Below, one piece after another: positions 5,620-13,545 of a stretch of DNA of 18,082 bases; positions within the stretch are counted from its first letter, which is position 1; the number at the start of each line of letters is the position of its first letter. Under the pieces are notes generated by a model. That model did not search any database, was not told the DNA's origin, and saw only the letters and a program-made list of their open reading frames with translations. The position numbers and the translations under genes are program-made. Source of the stretch: Eubacterium sp. (GTDB taxonomy: Bacteria > Bacillota_A > Clostridia > Peptostreptococcales > Anaerovoracaceae); the NCBI GenBank assembly GCA_017425345.1, contig JAFOML010000065.1:1-18082 (forward strand), in the 5' to 3' direction.

Positions 5620-8366
5620 AGATAAACCGTGGAAAGGGCGTTTACAGTTACCGGTATTACATGATCATAGGCCTGATCCTCATTCTGATGGGGATTCTGG
5701 TCGCGCGGATATTTGTGCTGACCATCCTCGAGCATGAGAGCTGGCTGGCCCAGGCGAAGGAACAGAGCGTCAAGACGATCTACACCTCTGCGCCGCGCGG
5801 TAATATCTACGACTGCAACGGTAAGATCATCGCCACGAACAAACAGATCTTTACTGTGACCTTCAATTCCAGTGGACTCACGACGGAGCAGATCAACGAT
5901 TCCTGCCTCCGGCTGATGGAACTGCTGATTCGGAATGGGGATTCCTATACGGATAACTTTCCGATCCGGATCAAGAAGGGAAAATTTTACTATACTTACG
6001 ATAAAAGCATTCAGAAGTGGCTGACCAAGATGAAGCTGCCGGAGGATCTCTCCGCCGGAAATGCGCTGTCAGTCCTCCGGAAACGCTATAAGATCTCGGA
6101 AAGCAAGAGCCGCTATGAGGCGATGGAGGAGCTCGAGGATAAGTATCATCTCGATATTCCGATCAACGTCCGGGAGATGCGGTATACCTACGATATCGAG
6201 AAAGAGCAGTTTATTGCGAAATGGGGCTTCTATGACCTGGATACCGAGAACGGTTTTACAGCGGAGAAGTGCTTTAACGCGCTTCGGGAGCAGTACAGCA
6301 TTTCGCCGGATCTGAGCGACCGCAAGGTCCGCCGGATCTTCGTCATCCGAAATGAGATCGCGACGAACGGCTATACGCGCTATCAGCCGATCACCATCGC
6401 CAAGAACGTCTCGAATGAGACGATCGCCAAGGTGGAGGAGATGGAGATCCCGGGCGCTTCCATTGCATCGCAGTACAAGCGCTATTATCCGAACAAGAAC
6501 GCCGCATGCCACATCATCGGCTATATGGGAAGCATTTCAGAGGATTCCGCTCCCTACTATGTCGACGAGCTGGGGTATAATTCGACGGATCTGATCGGGA
6601 TCGACGGGATCGAGTATTCCTTTGAGAAGCAGCTGCACGGCAGGGACGGCGTCCGCAAGATCCAGGTCAACAGCTCCGGCGAGTATGTGGATACGATCGA
6701 GGAGACCGACCCGAAGAAGGGGAAGGACGTGTTCCTGAGCCTGGACCTTTCGCTGCAGGAGACTGCGGAGAAAGCGCTCCGGGATCAGATCGCGAAGGTC
6801 GGAGGAAAATGCCAGTCCGGCGCTACGGTCGCCATCGATGTGAAGACCGGAAATGTGCTGGCAATGGCGAGCTATCCGACATACGACCCGAATATCTTCT
6901 CGGGCGGCATCACGGAGAAGGCCTGGCAGTCGGTGCAGGCGAAGAATCCGAGGGATCCGCTCTCACCGACGCCGCTGTACAACAATGCGACGAAGACTGC
7001 GGTAGCCCCGGGATCGACGTTCAAGCCCTGCTCGGCGATGACGGCACTGGAGTGCGGGCTTGACCCGGAGCAGTTTATATATGACAAAGGCTACATCACC
7101 ATGGGCGGCCACACCTGGGCATGCTCCAACTGGAATGATGGATACGGAACGCATGGAAGTGAGAATCTGGAGGCCGGAATCGGAAATTCCTGCAACTTCT
7201 ACTTCTACTGTATCGCGACCGGAAAGGACTGGAACACCGGTGCGAGCCTGGGTTACGATAAGAAGATTACGGTAGACTCCATGCTTAAGATGGCGAAGAA
7301 GTTCGGACTCGGTCAGGAGACCGGGATCGAGCTGGATGAGTCCATCGTGCCGCTGGCTTCTGCGGAGCGGAAGCGGGCCGGCTACAAGCTTTCCGCATGG
7401 AACTACATGTATGATAACGCGCACGCGTACTTCCCGGCCAAGATCGCGGATGACTATTCCAAGCTTTCGGAACAGCTCAGCCTGATCGCCGGCTGGATCG
7501 ATGAGAATCCGTCGTATGATGAGATTCTCGACCGGCTTCTGAAACAGACGGATGTGAAGGAGGACTACGCGGCAGAACTCGCCAACATGCTGAAGTACAG
7601 CTACTTCAACCAGGCGAAGTGGAACATCGCAGACCAGTTTAACATCTGTATCGGACAGGGCGATAACGCCTACACACCGCTGCAGATGGCGAACTACATC
7701 GCGACGATTGGAAACGGCGGAGTGTGGAACCGCGTCAGCATCGTCTCGGGTGTGGAAGGGGAAGGTCTGATCGACAAGAGCGGAGACCGCAGAAAGATCA
7801 AGCTGAAGTCCTCCACGATTCCGAATGTCATCAAGGGCATGAAGCGCGTAACGACGGCCGGAACACTGGCAGGCGTATTCAATGATCTCGGCGTCGAAGT
7901 CGCAGGCAAGACCGGAACTGCGGAGAACCAGGGTATTCCGCAGCCGGCGAGCGAAGTGAACTATATAAAGGAACACCTCGCAAGCCTCAACGCCTCTGCC
8001 GGCACCCAGGTAACCTGGGAGCAGGTGGAAAAGACGATGAAGAAGCTGATGAAGGAAAGCAACGACCGGTATCCGACCAAGGATGATACCGTGGATGAGG
8101 CTTTGAAAAAGGCCAGCAATTATAAAGTCACGCAGGGAATGATCGACGCGGACAAGGGCGAGTACGATTACTATTCCTGGACCGTTACGATGGCGCCGGC
8201 AGATGAACCCCGGATCGCGGTCGCGACGCTTCTGATCCAGGGAGGCTATTCGAGCAACGCTGCGCCGGTCAATAAGACGATCATGGGGAAGTATCTGAAG
8301 CTTTACAGCCAGAGCGCGGGAGAGACGGCAGATACGGATCAGAATGGTGAGAACCAGCTGAATTAG
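5616..8366 (+). CDS. mrdA: Class B penicillin-binding protein 2 (elongation transpeptidase)
   Basis: Membrane-anchored DD-transpeptidase that cross-links peptidoglycan during elongation, the partner of a SEDS protein such as RodA (encoded convergently at 9230-10336). Residues 14-36 are the anchor, followed by SAPRGNIYDCNG of the pedestal domain. Active-site motifs are S467-T-F-K470, S525-C-N527 and K765-T-G767. At 916 residues it is far longer than the 630-720 of E. coli PBP2 or B. subtilis PbpA/PbpH. The extra length is in the N-terminal pedestal (about 100-260), a segment between SxN and KTG (about 590-670), and a charged helical stretch directly after KTGTAEN (about 772-850). Long PBP2s occur in Clostridia, so this is probably normal for the lineage. 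No strong ribosome binding site precedes the start, so translation likely depends on coupling with mreD. Confidence 0.94.
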   Translation: MKINRGKGVYSYRYYMIIGLILILMGILVARIFVLTILEHESWLAQAKEQSVKTIYTSAPRGNIYDCNGKIIATNKQIFTVTFNSSGLTTEQINDSCLRLMELLIRNGDSYTDNFPIRIKKGKFYYTYDKSIQKWLTKMKLPEDLSAGNALSVLRKRYKISESKSRYEAMEELEDKYHLDIPINVREMRYTYDIEKEQFIAKWGFYDLDTENGFTAEKCFNALREQYSISPDLSDRKVRRIFVIRNEIATNGYTRYQPITIAKNVSNETIAKVEEMEIPGASIASQYKRYYPNKNAACHIIGYMGSISEDSAPYYVDELGYNSTDLIGIDGIEYSFEKQLHGRDGVRKIQVNSSGEYVDTIEETDPKKGKDVFLSLDLSLQETAEKALRDQIAKVGGKCQSGATVAIDVKTGNVLAMASYPTYDPNIFSGGITEKAWQSVQAKNPRDPLSPTPLYNNATKTAVAPGSTFKPCSAMTALECGLDPEQFIYDKGYITMGGHTWACSNWNDGYGTHGSENLEAGIGNSCNFYFYCIATGKDWNTGASLGYDKKITVDSMLKMAKKFGLGQETGIELDESIVPLASAERKRAGYKLSAWNYMYDNAHAYFPAKIADDYSKLSEQLSLIAGWIDENPSYDEILDRLLKQTDVKEDYAAELANMLKYSYFNQAKWNIADQFNICIGQGDNAYTPLQMANYIATIGNGGVWNRVSIVSGVEGEGLIDKSGDRRKIKLKSSTIPNVIKGMKRVTTAGTLAGVFNDLGVEVAGKTGTAENQGIPQPASEVNYIKEHLASLNASAGTQVTWEQVEKTMKKLMKESNDRYPTKDDTVDEALKKASNYKVTQGMIDADKGEYDYYSWTVTMAPADEPRIAVATLLIQGGYSSNAAPVNKTIMGKYLKLYSQSAGETADTDQNGENQLN

Positions 8367-8377
8367 AGGAGATTAGT

Positions 8378-9133
8378 ATGAGCAAGGTGTATTTTGTAGC
8401 ATCCGGAAAAGGCGGAACAGGAAAAACGATGTTTGCCTGTAATCTAGGTGCTTCTTATGCCCAGAAGGGCCACCGTGTTGTGATCGTTGACATGGATATG
8501 GGGCAGAGAAATCTGGATCTCTACATGGGACTGGAGAATAACATCGTATTTGATGTCTATGATGTGATGACTGGCGTCTGCCCGATCCGGCAGGCGCTCG
8601 TCAAGGACCGCCGCTTTGATGCGCTGTACATGATCGGCGCTTCTCCGGTGCGGGACCGCGGCGATCTGACGCCGCTTCACGTGCAGGTTCTGTGCGAGAG
8701 ACTTCGTGAAGAGTTCGACTACATCATCATCGACGCGCCTTCAGGCATCGATGATTCCATGGTCCTGGCCGCCGCGGGCGCGGATGCTGCCATCATCGTG
8801 ACGACACCGGAATACGCGGCGCTCCGCGATGCGGACATGCTCGACAGCGAGCTGATCAAACTCGGCATCTATAACCGCTATCTGGTCATCAACAAGCTGC
8901 GCGCAGAACTGATGAATGCCGGGATCCTGCCGAAGCTGCGCGACATCGTCCAGATGATGCGTCCCAAGCTGATCGGCGTCATCCAGTACGACGATAACAT
9001 TAACATCTCCACCAACGTAGGCGTGCCGATCGTTCTGAAGCAGGGCACCTACATCAACAGCAACTTCTCGAACATCATGGACCGCCTGATCGAAGATGAA
9101 GAACGGCTGGATCAGCTGGCAGAGAGAGCTTAG
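8378..9133 (+). CDS. minD: MinD-family cell-division ATPase
   Basis: Deviant-Walker ATPase of 251 residues; MinD normally binds membrane as an ATP dimer and recruits MinC to block FtsZ away from mid-cell. The Walker A SGKGGTGKT has K11 and K16, followed by VDMDMGQRNLDLYMGLEN, RQALVKDRRFDALY, and DAPSGID as switch region. These match MinD better than ParA, FlhG or Soj. The C-terminus (SNIMDRLIEDEERLDQLAERA) is acidic and lacks the basic amphipathic membrane-targeting helix that ends most MinD proteins. No minC or minE lies beside it; in Bacillus minC precedes minD. AGAGGAG (8365-8371) overlaps the PBP2 stop, so it is the last gene of the shape operon, followed by the terminator at 9154. Confidence 0.88.
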   Translation: MSKVYFVASGKGGTGKTMFACNLGASYAQKGHRVVIVDMDMGQRNLDLYMGLENNIVFDVYDVMTGVCPIRQALVKDRRFDALYMIGASPVRDRGDLTPLHVQVLCERLREEFDYIIIDAPSGIDDSMVLAAAGADAAIIVTTPEYAALRDADMLDSELIKLGIYNRYLVINKLRAELMNAGILPKLRDIVQMMRPKLIGVIQYDDNINISTNVGVPIVLKQGTYINSNFSNIMDRLIEDEERLDQLAERA

Positions 9134-9153
9134 GCGTATATGCAGACAGCAGA

Positions 9154-9186
9154 CAGGGTTCGTCCCAAGGGACGGATCCTGTTTTT
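9154..9186 (+). terminator. Terminator of the radC-mre-minD operon
   Basis: Bases 9154-9165 pair with 9170-9181 (12 bp, two G-T wobbles) around the loop CAAG, followed by five T (9182-9186). It lies 21 bases after the minD stop. Confidence 0.88.
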
Positions 9187-9193
9187 CGTTAAG

Positions 9194-9221
9194 AAAAAAG
9201 CGGTTCCGGGAAGGGACCCGC
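9194..9221 (-). terminator. Terminator of rodA
   Basis: Read on the minus strand, GCGGGTCC (9221-9214) pairs with GGAACCGC (9207-9200), 7 of 8 positions paired, loop CTTCCC, then six T (9199-9194). It starts 8 bases after the rodA stop and faces the plus-strand terminator, so the convergent operons are insulated by back-to-back terminators. Confidence 0.75.
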
Positions 9222-9229
9222 GGTTTGGT

Positions 9230-10336
9230 TCAGAAATTGATGACTTTGCTCCTGATCCCGACATCCAGGATCAGCCCGAGCGCCATCATGTTGCCGAGGA
9301 TCGAAGTACCGCCGTAGCTCAGGAAGGGCAGGGTGATACCGGTGACCGGCATGAGGCCCATGGTCATCGCGATGTTTTCGAAGATCTGGAAGATGAACAT
9401 GCCGATGAAGCCGACGCAGATCAGCGCGCCGTAGAGATCCATGGCGTTAAAGGCGATGCGCATGAAGCGGATCAGAAGGACCGTGAACAGGCCGATGACG
9501 CAGAGACCGCCGATCAGGCCGAGTTCCTCCGCGATGACGGAGAAGATGAAGTCGGACTTCATGACGGGGATAAAATCCAGCGCCTTCTGCGTGCCCTGGA
9601 ACAGGCCCTGGCCGGTGAGACCGCCGGAGCCGATCGCGATCTTGGACTCCCAGACCTGATAGTTGCCGCCCAGACTGAGGTTGTCCGGGTGAAGGAAAGC
9701 AGCGATACGCTCCTTCTGGTAGTCTGCCATCATCATGTACATCGGCGGAATGCAGGCGCAGGCAAGAGCGAGAAACTTGAGAAACGCGCTCATGCTGATG
9801 CCGGCGAAGAAGATCATCGCGAGCCACATGACGGCGAATACGAGGGCGCTGCCGAAGTCCTCCTTTAATACGATGAGGATGATCGGGCCGGCTACTACCG
9901 CGCAGCGGATCAGAGCCCAGAAGTTGTAGAGGTCGTCACGGTGCTTGTCCAGGTATTCGGCCATGATGAGGACGAACAGGACTTTTACGATCTCCGAAGG
10001 CTGCACCGTCGTGATGCCCAGGTCGATCCAGGCGCGGGAACCGTACTGTTCGATGCCGAGGCCCGGAATATAAACGGACAATAAAAGTAGGAGCGCAAGT
10101 GCGTAAAGAAGCTTGCCCATGCCCTTAAAGATCGTGTAGTCGATATAGAGAATGATCACCACCATGATGAGGCCCAGCAGGTAGGCGCCTGTCTGGACGA
10201 TCGTGTCGCGCGTCCAGAAAGAGCCGGAGGCGATCTGTGTGCTGCCGATCATGAGAATGCTGAGGACCGCCAGTGTGGCGACCACGGCCAGCGCTAATTT
10301 ATCTATGCTTTTTAACAGGTCAAAAAAATAACTCAT
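9230..10336 (-). CDS. rodA: SEDS peptidoglycan glycosyltransferase RodA
   Basis: Polytopic membrane protein of 368 residues that polymerises lipid II during elongation, in complex with PBP2. About ten hydrophobic segments are visible. Family motifs include GSRAWIDLG, QPSEIVKVLFVLIMAEYL, KEDFGSALVF, IAIGSGGLTGQGLFQG, MKSDFIFSVIAEELGLIGG (D262 is the presumed catalytic Asp) and the C-terminal LSYGGTSILGNM. The short length, lack of long tails and the mre context favour RodA over FtsW. I chose the ATG at 10336; a GTG at 10375 extends the frame, but the added residues resemble no RodA N-terminus. The ribosome binding site AAAGGGA lies about 11 bases upstream. It is encoded apart from, and opposite to, the mre-PBP2 operon. 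Confidence 0.93.
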   Translation of the reverse strand: MSYFFDLLKSIDKLALAVVATLAVLSILMIGSTQIASGSFWTRDTIVQTGAYLLGLIMVVIILYIDYTIFKGMGKLLYALALLLLLSVYIPGLGIEQYGSRAWIDLGITTVQPSEIVKVLFVLIMAEYLDKHRDDLYNFWALIRCAVVAGPIILIVLKEDFGSALVFAVMWLAMIFFAGISMSAFLKFLALACACIPPMYMMMADYQKERIAAFLHPDNLSLGGNYQVWESKIAIGSGGLTGQGLFQGTQKALDFIPVMKSDFIFSVIAEELGLIGGLCVIGLFTVLLIRFMRIAFNAMDLYGALICVGFIGMFIFQIFENIAMTMGLMPVTGITLPFLSYGGTSILGNMMALGLILDVGIRSKVINF

Positions 10337-10379
10337 CCAAATAATATCCCTTTCGTCTTGACATCCCGTCAACACAGCA

Positions 10380-10409
10380 ATTATAATATATTCGATATTA
10401 GGATATCAA
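10380..10409 (-). promoter_or_regulatory. Sigma-A-type promoter of rodA
   Basis: On the minus strand TTGATA (10409-10404) and a perfect TATAAT (10385-10380) are separated by 18 bases. Transcription would start near 10373, giving a leader of about 37 bases to the ATG at 10336. A second TATAAT (10420-10415) has no good -35. Confidence 0.65.
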
Positions 10410-10726
10410 GGCGAATTATACGTAGTACAATTTTTTTGATTATGTGAAGGGTCGTTGGACAGCAGATAAGCGTGTCCAAATGGGGATCCTAAATTACAGG
10501 TGATGCTCCGGAACCGGTATTTTCAGGCTGTAGAGCGTCCCTATATAACCATAGATAAAAATTGAAGAGGAAAGAAGAACGTGCTTGTTCGTTTTTTTGA
10601 GTACGTATATTTCCAGGTAAACGCACTGATTGATTCGCTGCGGCCGCCCTTATTTTGATGCGGCTGATTCTGAATATCATCAGTGTTTTCTATTATTAGG
10701 CATTAATTAAAGAGAGGAGTTATGAC
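10410..10726. other. Divergent rodA-rny intergenic region with possible structured leader
   Basis: No gene is convincing here. Besides the rodA promoter on the left, I see the 7-bp inverted repeat at 10455-10479 and a second possible hairpin, GATGCTC (10502-10508) with GAGCGTC (10533-10539). Also present are GAAC-N6-GTTC followed by T7 (10577-10597) and an AT-rich stretch (10690-10710) next to the rny ribosome binding site. TATTAT (10691-10696) could be a -10 for rny but lacks a good -35. The layout would allow a long structured 5' leader on rny or a small RNA, but I recognise no known riboswitch or RNA family. Confidence 0.35.
10455..10479. repeat. Inverted repeat TTGGACA-N11-TGTCCAA
   Basis: Perfect 7-base arms at 10455-10461 and 10473-10479 with an 11-base spacer. 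It lies about 45 bases upstream of the rodA -35 and about 250 upstream of rny. It could be a dyad operator or an RNA hairpin; there is no T-run next to it, so it is not a terminator. Confidence 0.5.
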
Positions 10727-12277
10727 ATGGGCGCATTAGCCGTGTTAGCGTATGTCATCGTCGGTGTCATCTGTGCGGTTGTAGGTATCCTGATCGGATA
10801 CATCATCCGCAAGAATGGCGCAGAGAAAACGATCGGCAGTGCTGAACAGAAGGCAAAGAACCTGATTCTCGATGCAGAGAACCAGTCACAGACAATTAAA
10901 AGAGAGATCACGTTAGAGGCCAAGGAAGACGCGCAGAAGCTCAAGAACAGCGTCGAGAAGGAGATTCGTGAACGCAGATCGGAGATTCAGCGTCAGGAGA
11001 GACGTCTGAGCCAGAAGGAAGACAGTATCGACCGCAAGCTTGACGGGATCGAGAAGAAAGAGGAGAAAATCAATCAGCACGAGAAGGAGATCCTCCGCAA
11101 GAAAGAGGAGATCAATAAGGTGCTGGATCGGCATATTGCTGAACTGGAGAAGATTTCCGGGCTGACAGCGGATGAAGCTAAGGCTTTGTTACTCGAGGAG
11201 ATCGAGAAGGACTGCCGTCATGAGGCTTCCGCTATGATCAAGGATATCGAGACCAAGGCCAAGGAAGAGGCAGACCGCAATGCCAAGCAGATCATCGTCG
11301 GCGCGATTCAGAGATGCGCGGCGGATCACGTTGCAGAGACGACGCTGTCCGTCGTGAACCTGCCGAACGACGATATGAAGGGCCGCATCATCGGTCGTGA
11401 AGGACGTAATATCCGCGCGATTGAGACCCTTACCGGCGTCGATCTGATAATCGACGACACACCGGAGGCAGTCATCGTATCCGGATTTGATCCGGTCAGA
11501 AGAGAGGTTGCGAGAATCGCGCTGGAGAAGCTGATCGTCGACGGCCGTATCCATCCGGCTAAGATCGAGGAGATGGTTGAGAAGGCGCAGAGAGAGGTCA
11601 ACCACACTATCAAGGCAGAGGGAGAACAGGCCACATTCGAGACCGGTATCCACAATCTGCATCCGGAGCTCGTCAAGCTCCTCGGCAGACTGCACTTCCG
11701 TACCTCCTACGGACAGAACGTGCTGAAGCACTCCGTCGAGGTCAGCCATCTGGCAGGCCTGATGGCAGGAGAGCTCGGACTTGATGTCAAGCTGGCCAAG
11801 AGAGCAGGTCTTCTGCATGATATCGGAAAAGCGCTGGATCACGAGTACGAGGGAACCCACGTCGATATCGGTATCCAGATCCTGAAGAAGTACAAGGAAT
11901 CCGAGGCGGTCATCAACGGCATGGCAGCGCATCACGGCGACTACGAGCCGAAGAGTCTCGAGGCGGTGCTGATCGCGGCGGCAGATGCGCTTTCCGCAGC
12001 TCGTCCGGGCGCTCGCAGAGAGACCCTGGACGTTTACATCAAGCGTCTTGAGAAGCTGGAAGAGCTGGCTAACACCACGCCGGGCGTTGAGAAGTCCTAC
12101 GCGATCCAGGCAGGCCGTGAGATCCGCATCATCGCTAAGCCGGATGAGGTCAAGGATGATGAGATCGCGCTGCTCGCAAGGGATATCTCCAAGCGGATCG
12201 AATCCGAGCTGGAGTATCCGGGCCAGATCAAGGTCAATGTCGTCCGCGAGACCCGCGCGATCGATTACGCCAAATAG
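10727..12277 (+). CDS. rny: Ribonuclease Y
   Basis: Membrane-anchored endoribonuclease of 516 residues (B. subtilis RNase Y has 520), which starts bulk mRNA turnover in many Bacillota. Residues 5-26 are the N-terminal membrane segment. A long Lys/Glu/Arg-rich coiled coil runs to about 150, then come a KH domain ([15 protein letters not shown] from residue 219) and an HD domain. The HD signature [15 protein letters not shown] ... [12 protein letters not shown] contains H364-D365 as metal ligands. AGAGGAG (10713-10719) lies 7 bases before the ATG; another ATG at 10722 is too close to that site and out of frame. It appears to be transcribed alone and is closed by the hairpin at 12290-12321. Confidence 0.97.
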   Translation: MGALAVLAYVIVGVICAVVGILIGYIIRKNGAEKTIGSAEQKAKNLILDAENQSQTIKREITLEAKEDAQKLKNSVEKEIRERRSEIQRQERRLSQKEDSIDRKLDGIEKKEEKINQHEKEILRKKEEINKVLDRHIAELEKISGLTADEAKALLLEEIEKDCRHEASAMIKDIETKAKEEADRNAKQIIVGAIQRCAADHVAETTLSVVNLPNDDMKGRIIGREGRNIRAIETLTGVDLIIDDTPEAVIVSGFDPVRREVARIALEKLIVDGRIHPAKIEEMVEKAQREVNHTIKAEGEQATFETGIHNLHPELVKLLGRLHFRTSYGQNVLKHSVEVSHLAGLMAGELGLDVKLAKRAGLLHDIGKALDHEYEGTHVDIGIQILKKYKESEAVINGMAAHHGDYEPKSLEAVLIAAADALSAARPGARRETLDVYIKRLEKLEELANTTPGVEKSYAIQAGREIRIIAKPDEVKDDEIALLARDISKRIESELEYPGQIKVNVVRETRAIDYAK

Positions 12278-12289
12278 AGTACCCGCAGA

Positions 12290-12321
12290 GCCGGCATGCC
12301 GCATAGGCTGCCGGCCTTTTT
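12290..12321 (+). terminator. Terminator after rny, just upstream of the cysteine desulfurase
   Basis: GCCGGCA (12290-12296) pairs perfectly with TGCCGGC (12309-12315), and the loop can form an inner GCC/GGC stem. C and five T follow (12316-12321). The next start codon is only 16 bases further on, and its ribosome binding site begins 2 bases after the T-run. Confidence 0.8.
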
Positions 12322-12337
12322 CTGAAGGAATGAGATT

Positions 12338-13528
12338 ATGATATATCTGGATAACAGTTCTACGACCCGTCAGGCGGATGAGGTCACGGAGAGCATGCTG
12401 CGCGCGATGCGCGAGGATTTCGGCAATCCTTCCTCGCTGCATCAGCTCGGCCTCGACGCGGAGAACATGGTCACCGAAGCGAGAAAGGAGATCGCGGCTG
12501 CCTTCGGCGCGAGCCCGGAAGAGATTGTCTTCAACTCCGGCGGCACGGAAGGGGATAATACGGTCCTTCAAGGCGCTGCCTATGCCGGCAGGCGCACAGG
12601 GAACCGCATCATCACCACGAAGGTCGAACACCCCGCCGTCCTCGAGAGCTGCGAGCGTCTCGCGCGCGAGGGATTCGAGATCGTGTATCTTAATGTAGAT
12701 GATAGGTGCATGCCGGATCTGAATGAGCTTAGGGATGCGATCAATGAGGAGACCCTTCTCGTCTCCATGATGGCAGTCAACAACGAGGTAGGGACGATCC
12801 TCCCGATCCGGGAAGCAGCGGAGATCGCGCATGAGCATAAGGTCTGGTTCCATACAGACGCTGTTCAGGCCCTCGGAAAGATCCCCCTGCAGCACACAGG
12901 CGCAGACATGATTACGGTCAGCGGACATAAGATCCATGGGCCGAAGGGAATCGGCGCCGTCTATGTCAGAAAAGGCGTCCGCGTGCTTCCGCTCATCGTC
13001 GGCGGAGGGCAGGAGAAAGCCCAGCGGTCCGGCACTGAAAACGTACCGGGCATCGTCGGACTCGGCAGAGCCGCAGCGCTGATGCAGGAGGAGCTCGCCG
13101 AATGCACGCGCATGCGCGAGGCGTATCAGAAGGATCCCGGGGCTAAGCTTACCGGCATGACTGCTGTGAGGCAGTACCTGCTTGCCGGACTCAAGGATCA
13201 GATCAAGGATATCCGCGTCAACAGTCCAGAGAGCCCCGCAGAGAGCGCGGCAAGTGTGCTGAACATCAGCTTCCTCGGCACGAGAGGCGAAGTGATCCTG
13301 CACACACTGGAAGCAGACGGAATCTATGTTTCGACCGGTTCCGCGTGCTCTGCGCATAAGAAGGGCAGAAGCCACGTGCTCACCGCGATGGGATTGTCCG
13401 ACCGGGAGATCGAAGGCGCGGTGCGCTTCAGCCTTTCCCGCTATAATACGATCGAAGAGATGGATGTGGTCATCGACCGCACTGCGCAGGCCGTCAGGCG
13501 GTTCCGCCGGCTTGGCAGTTTCCGCTGA
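12338..13528 (+). CDS. Cysteine desulfurase, NifS/IscS family
   Basis: PLP enzyme of 396 residues that takes sulfur from cysteine as a protein persulfide, leaving alanine. It starts with MIYLDNSSTT, followed by FGNPSSLH, FNSGGTEGDN, HTDAVQALGKI and the PLP lysine K198 in SGHKIHGPKG. The persulfide cysteine is C337 in STGSACSAHKKG; the AxxACSxxxxK-type loop is the long IscS/NifS (class I) kind. Its neighbour is thiI, 17 bases downstream, as in the B. subtilis nifZ-thiI pair, so it most likely serves tRNA 4-thiouridine and possibly thiamine, not general Fe-S assembly. No IscU/SufU scaffold is nearby. GAAGGA (12324-12329) is the ribosome binding site. No promoter fits between the terminator and this gene. 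Confidence 0.93.
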   Translation: MIYLDNSSTTRQADEVTESMLRAMREDFGNPSSLHQLGLDAENMVTEARKEIAAAFGASPEEIVFNSGGTEGDNTVLQGAAYAGRRTGNRIITTKVEHPAVLESCERLAREGFEIVYLNVDDRCMPDLNELRDAINEETLLVSMMAVNNEVGTILPIREAAEIAHEHKVWFHTDAVQALGKIPLQHTGADMITVSGHKIHGPKGIGAVYVRKGVRVLPLIVGGGQEKAQRSGTENVPGIVGLGRAAALMQEELAECTRMREAYQKDPGAKLTGMTAVRQYLLAGLKDQIKDIRVNSPESPAESAASVLNISFLGTRGEVILHTLEADGIYVSTGSACSAHKKGRSHVLTAMGLSDREIEGAVRFSLSRYNTIEEMDVVIDRTAQAVRRFRRLGSFR

Positions 13529-13545
13529 CAGACAGAGGAGGAGAC

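Noticed and set aside
9140..9868. A 242-codon plus-strand frame opposite rodA, very rich in Asp, Glu and His
   Set aside because: Such acidic composition is the expected antisense reading of a hydrophobic membrane protein gene; rodA is clear on the minus strand.
10349..10372. TTGACG followed by a GATATT-like -10 close to the rodA start (minus strand)
   Set aside because: It would place transcription start at or inside the ribosome binding site; the TTGATA-N18-TATAAT pair further upstream is better.
10575..10591. LexA/SOS-box-like GAAC-N6-GTTC upstream of rny
   Set aside because: The Gram-positive SOS box needs CGAAC-N4-GTTCG; the spacing here is 6, so it does not fit.
10489..10680. A 63-codon minus-strand frame in the rodA-rny intergenic region
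   Set aside because: No ribosome binding site before its start, no similarity I recognise, and it covers the possible hairpins; not supported as a gene.
11189..13375. A 728-codon open frame on the minus strand, opposite rny and the cysteine desulfurase
   Set aside because: It crosses two well-supported genes and the terminator between them, has no ribosome binding site, and its product has no recognisable motif. It is the shadow frame produced by GC-rich, biased codons on the plus strand.
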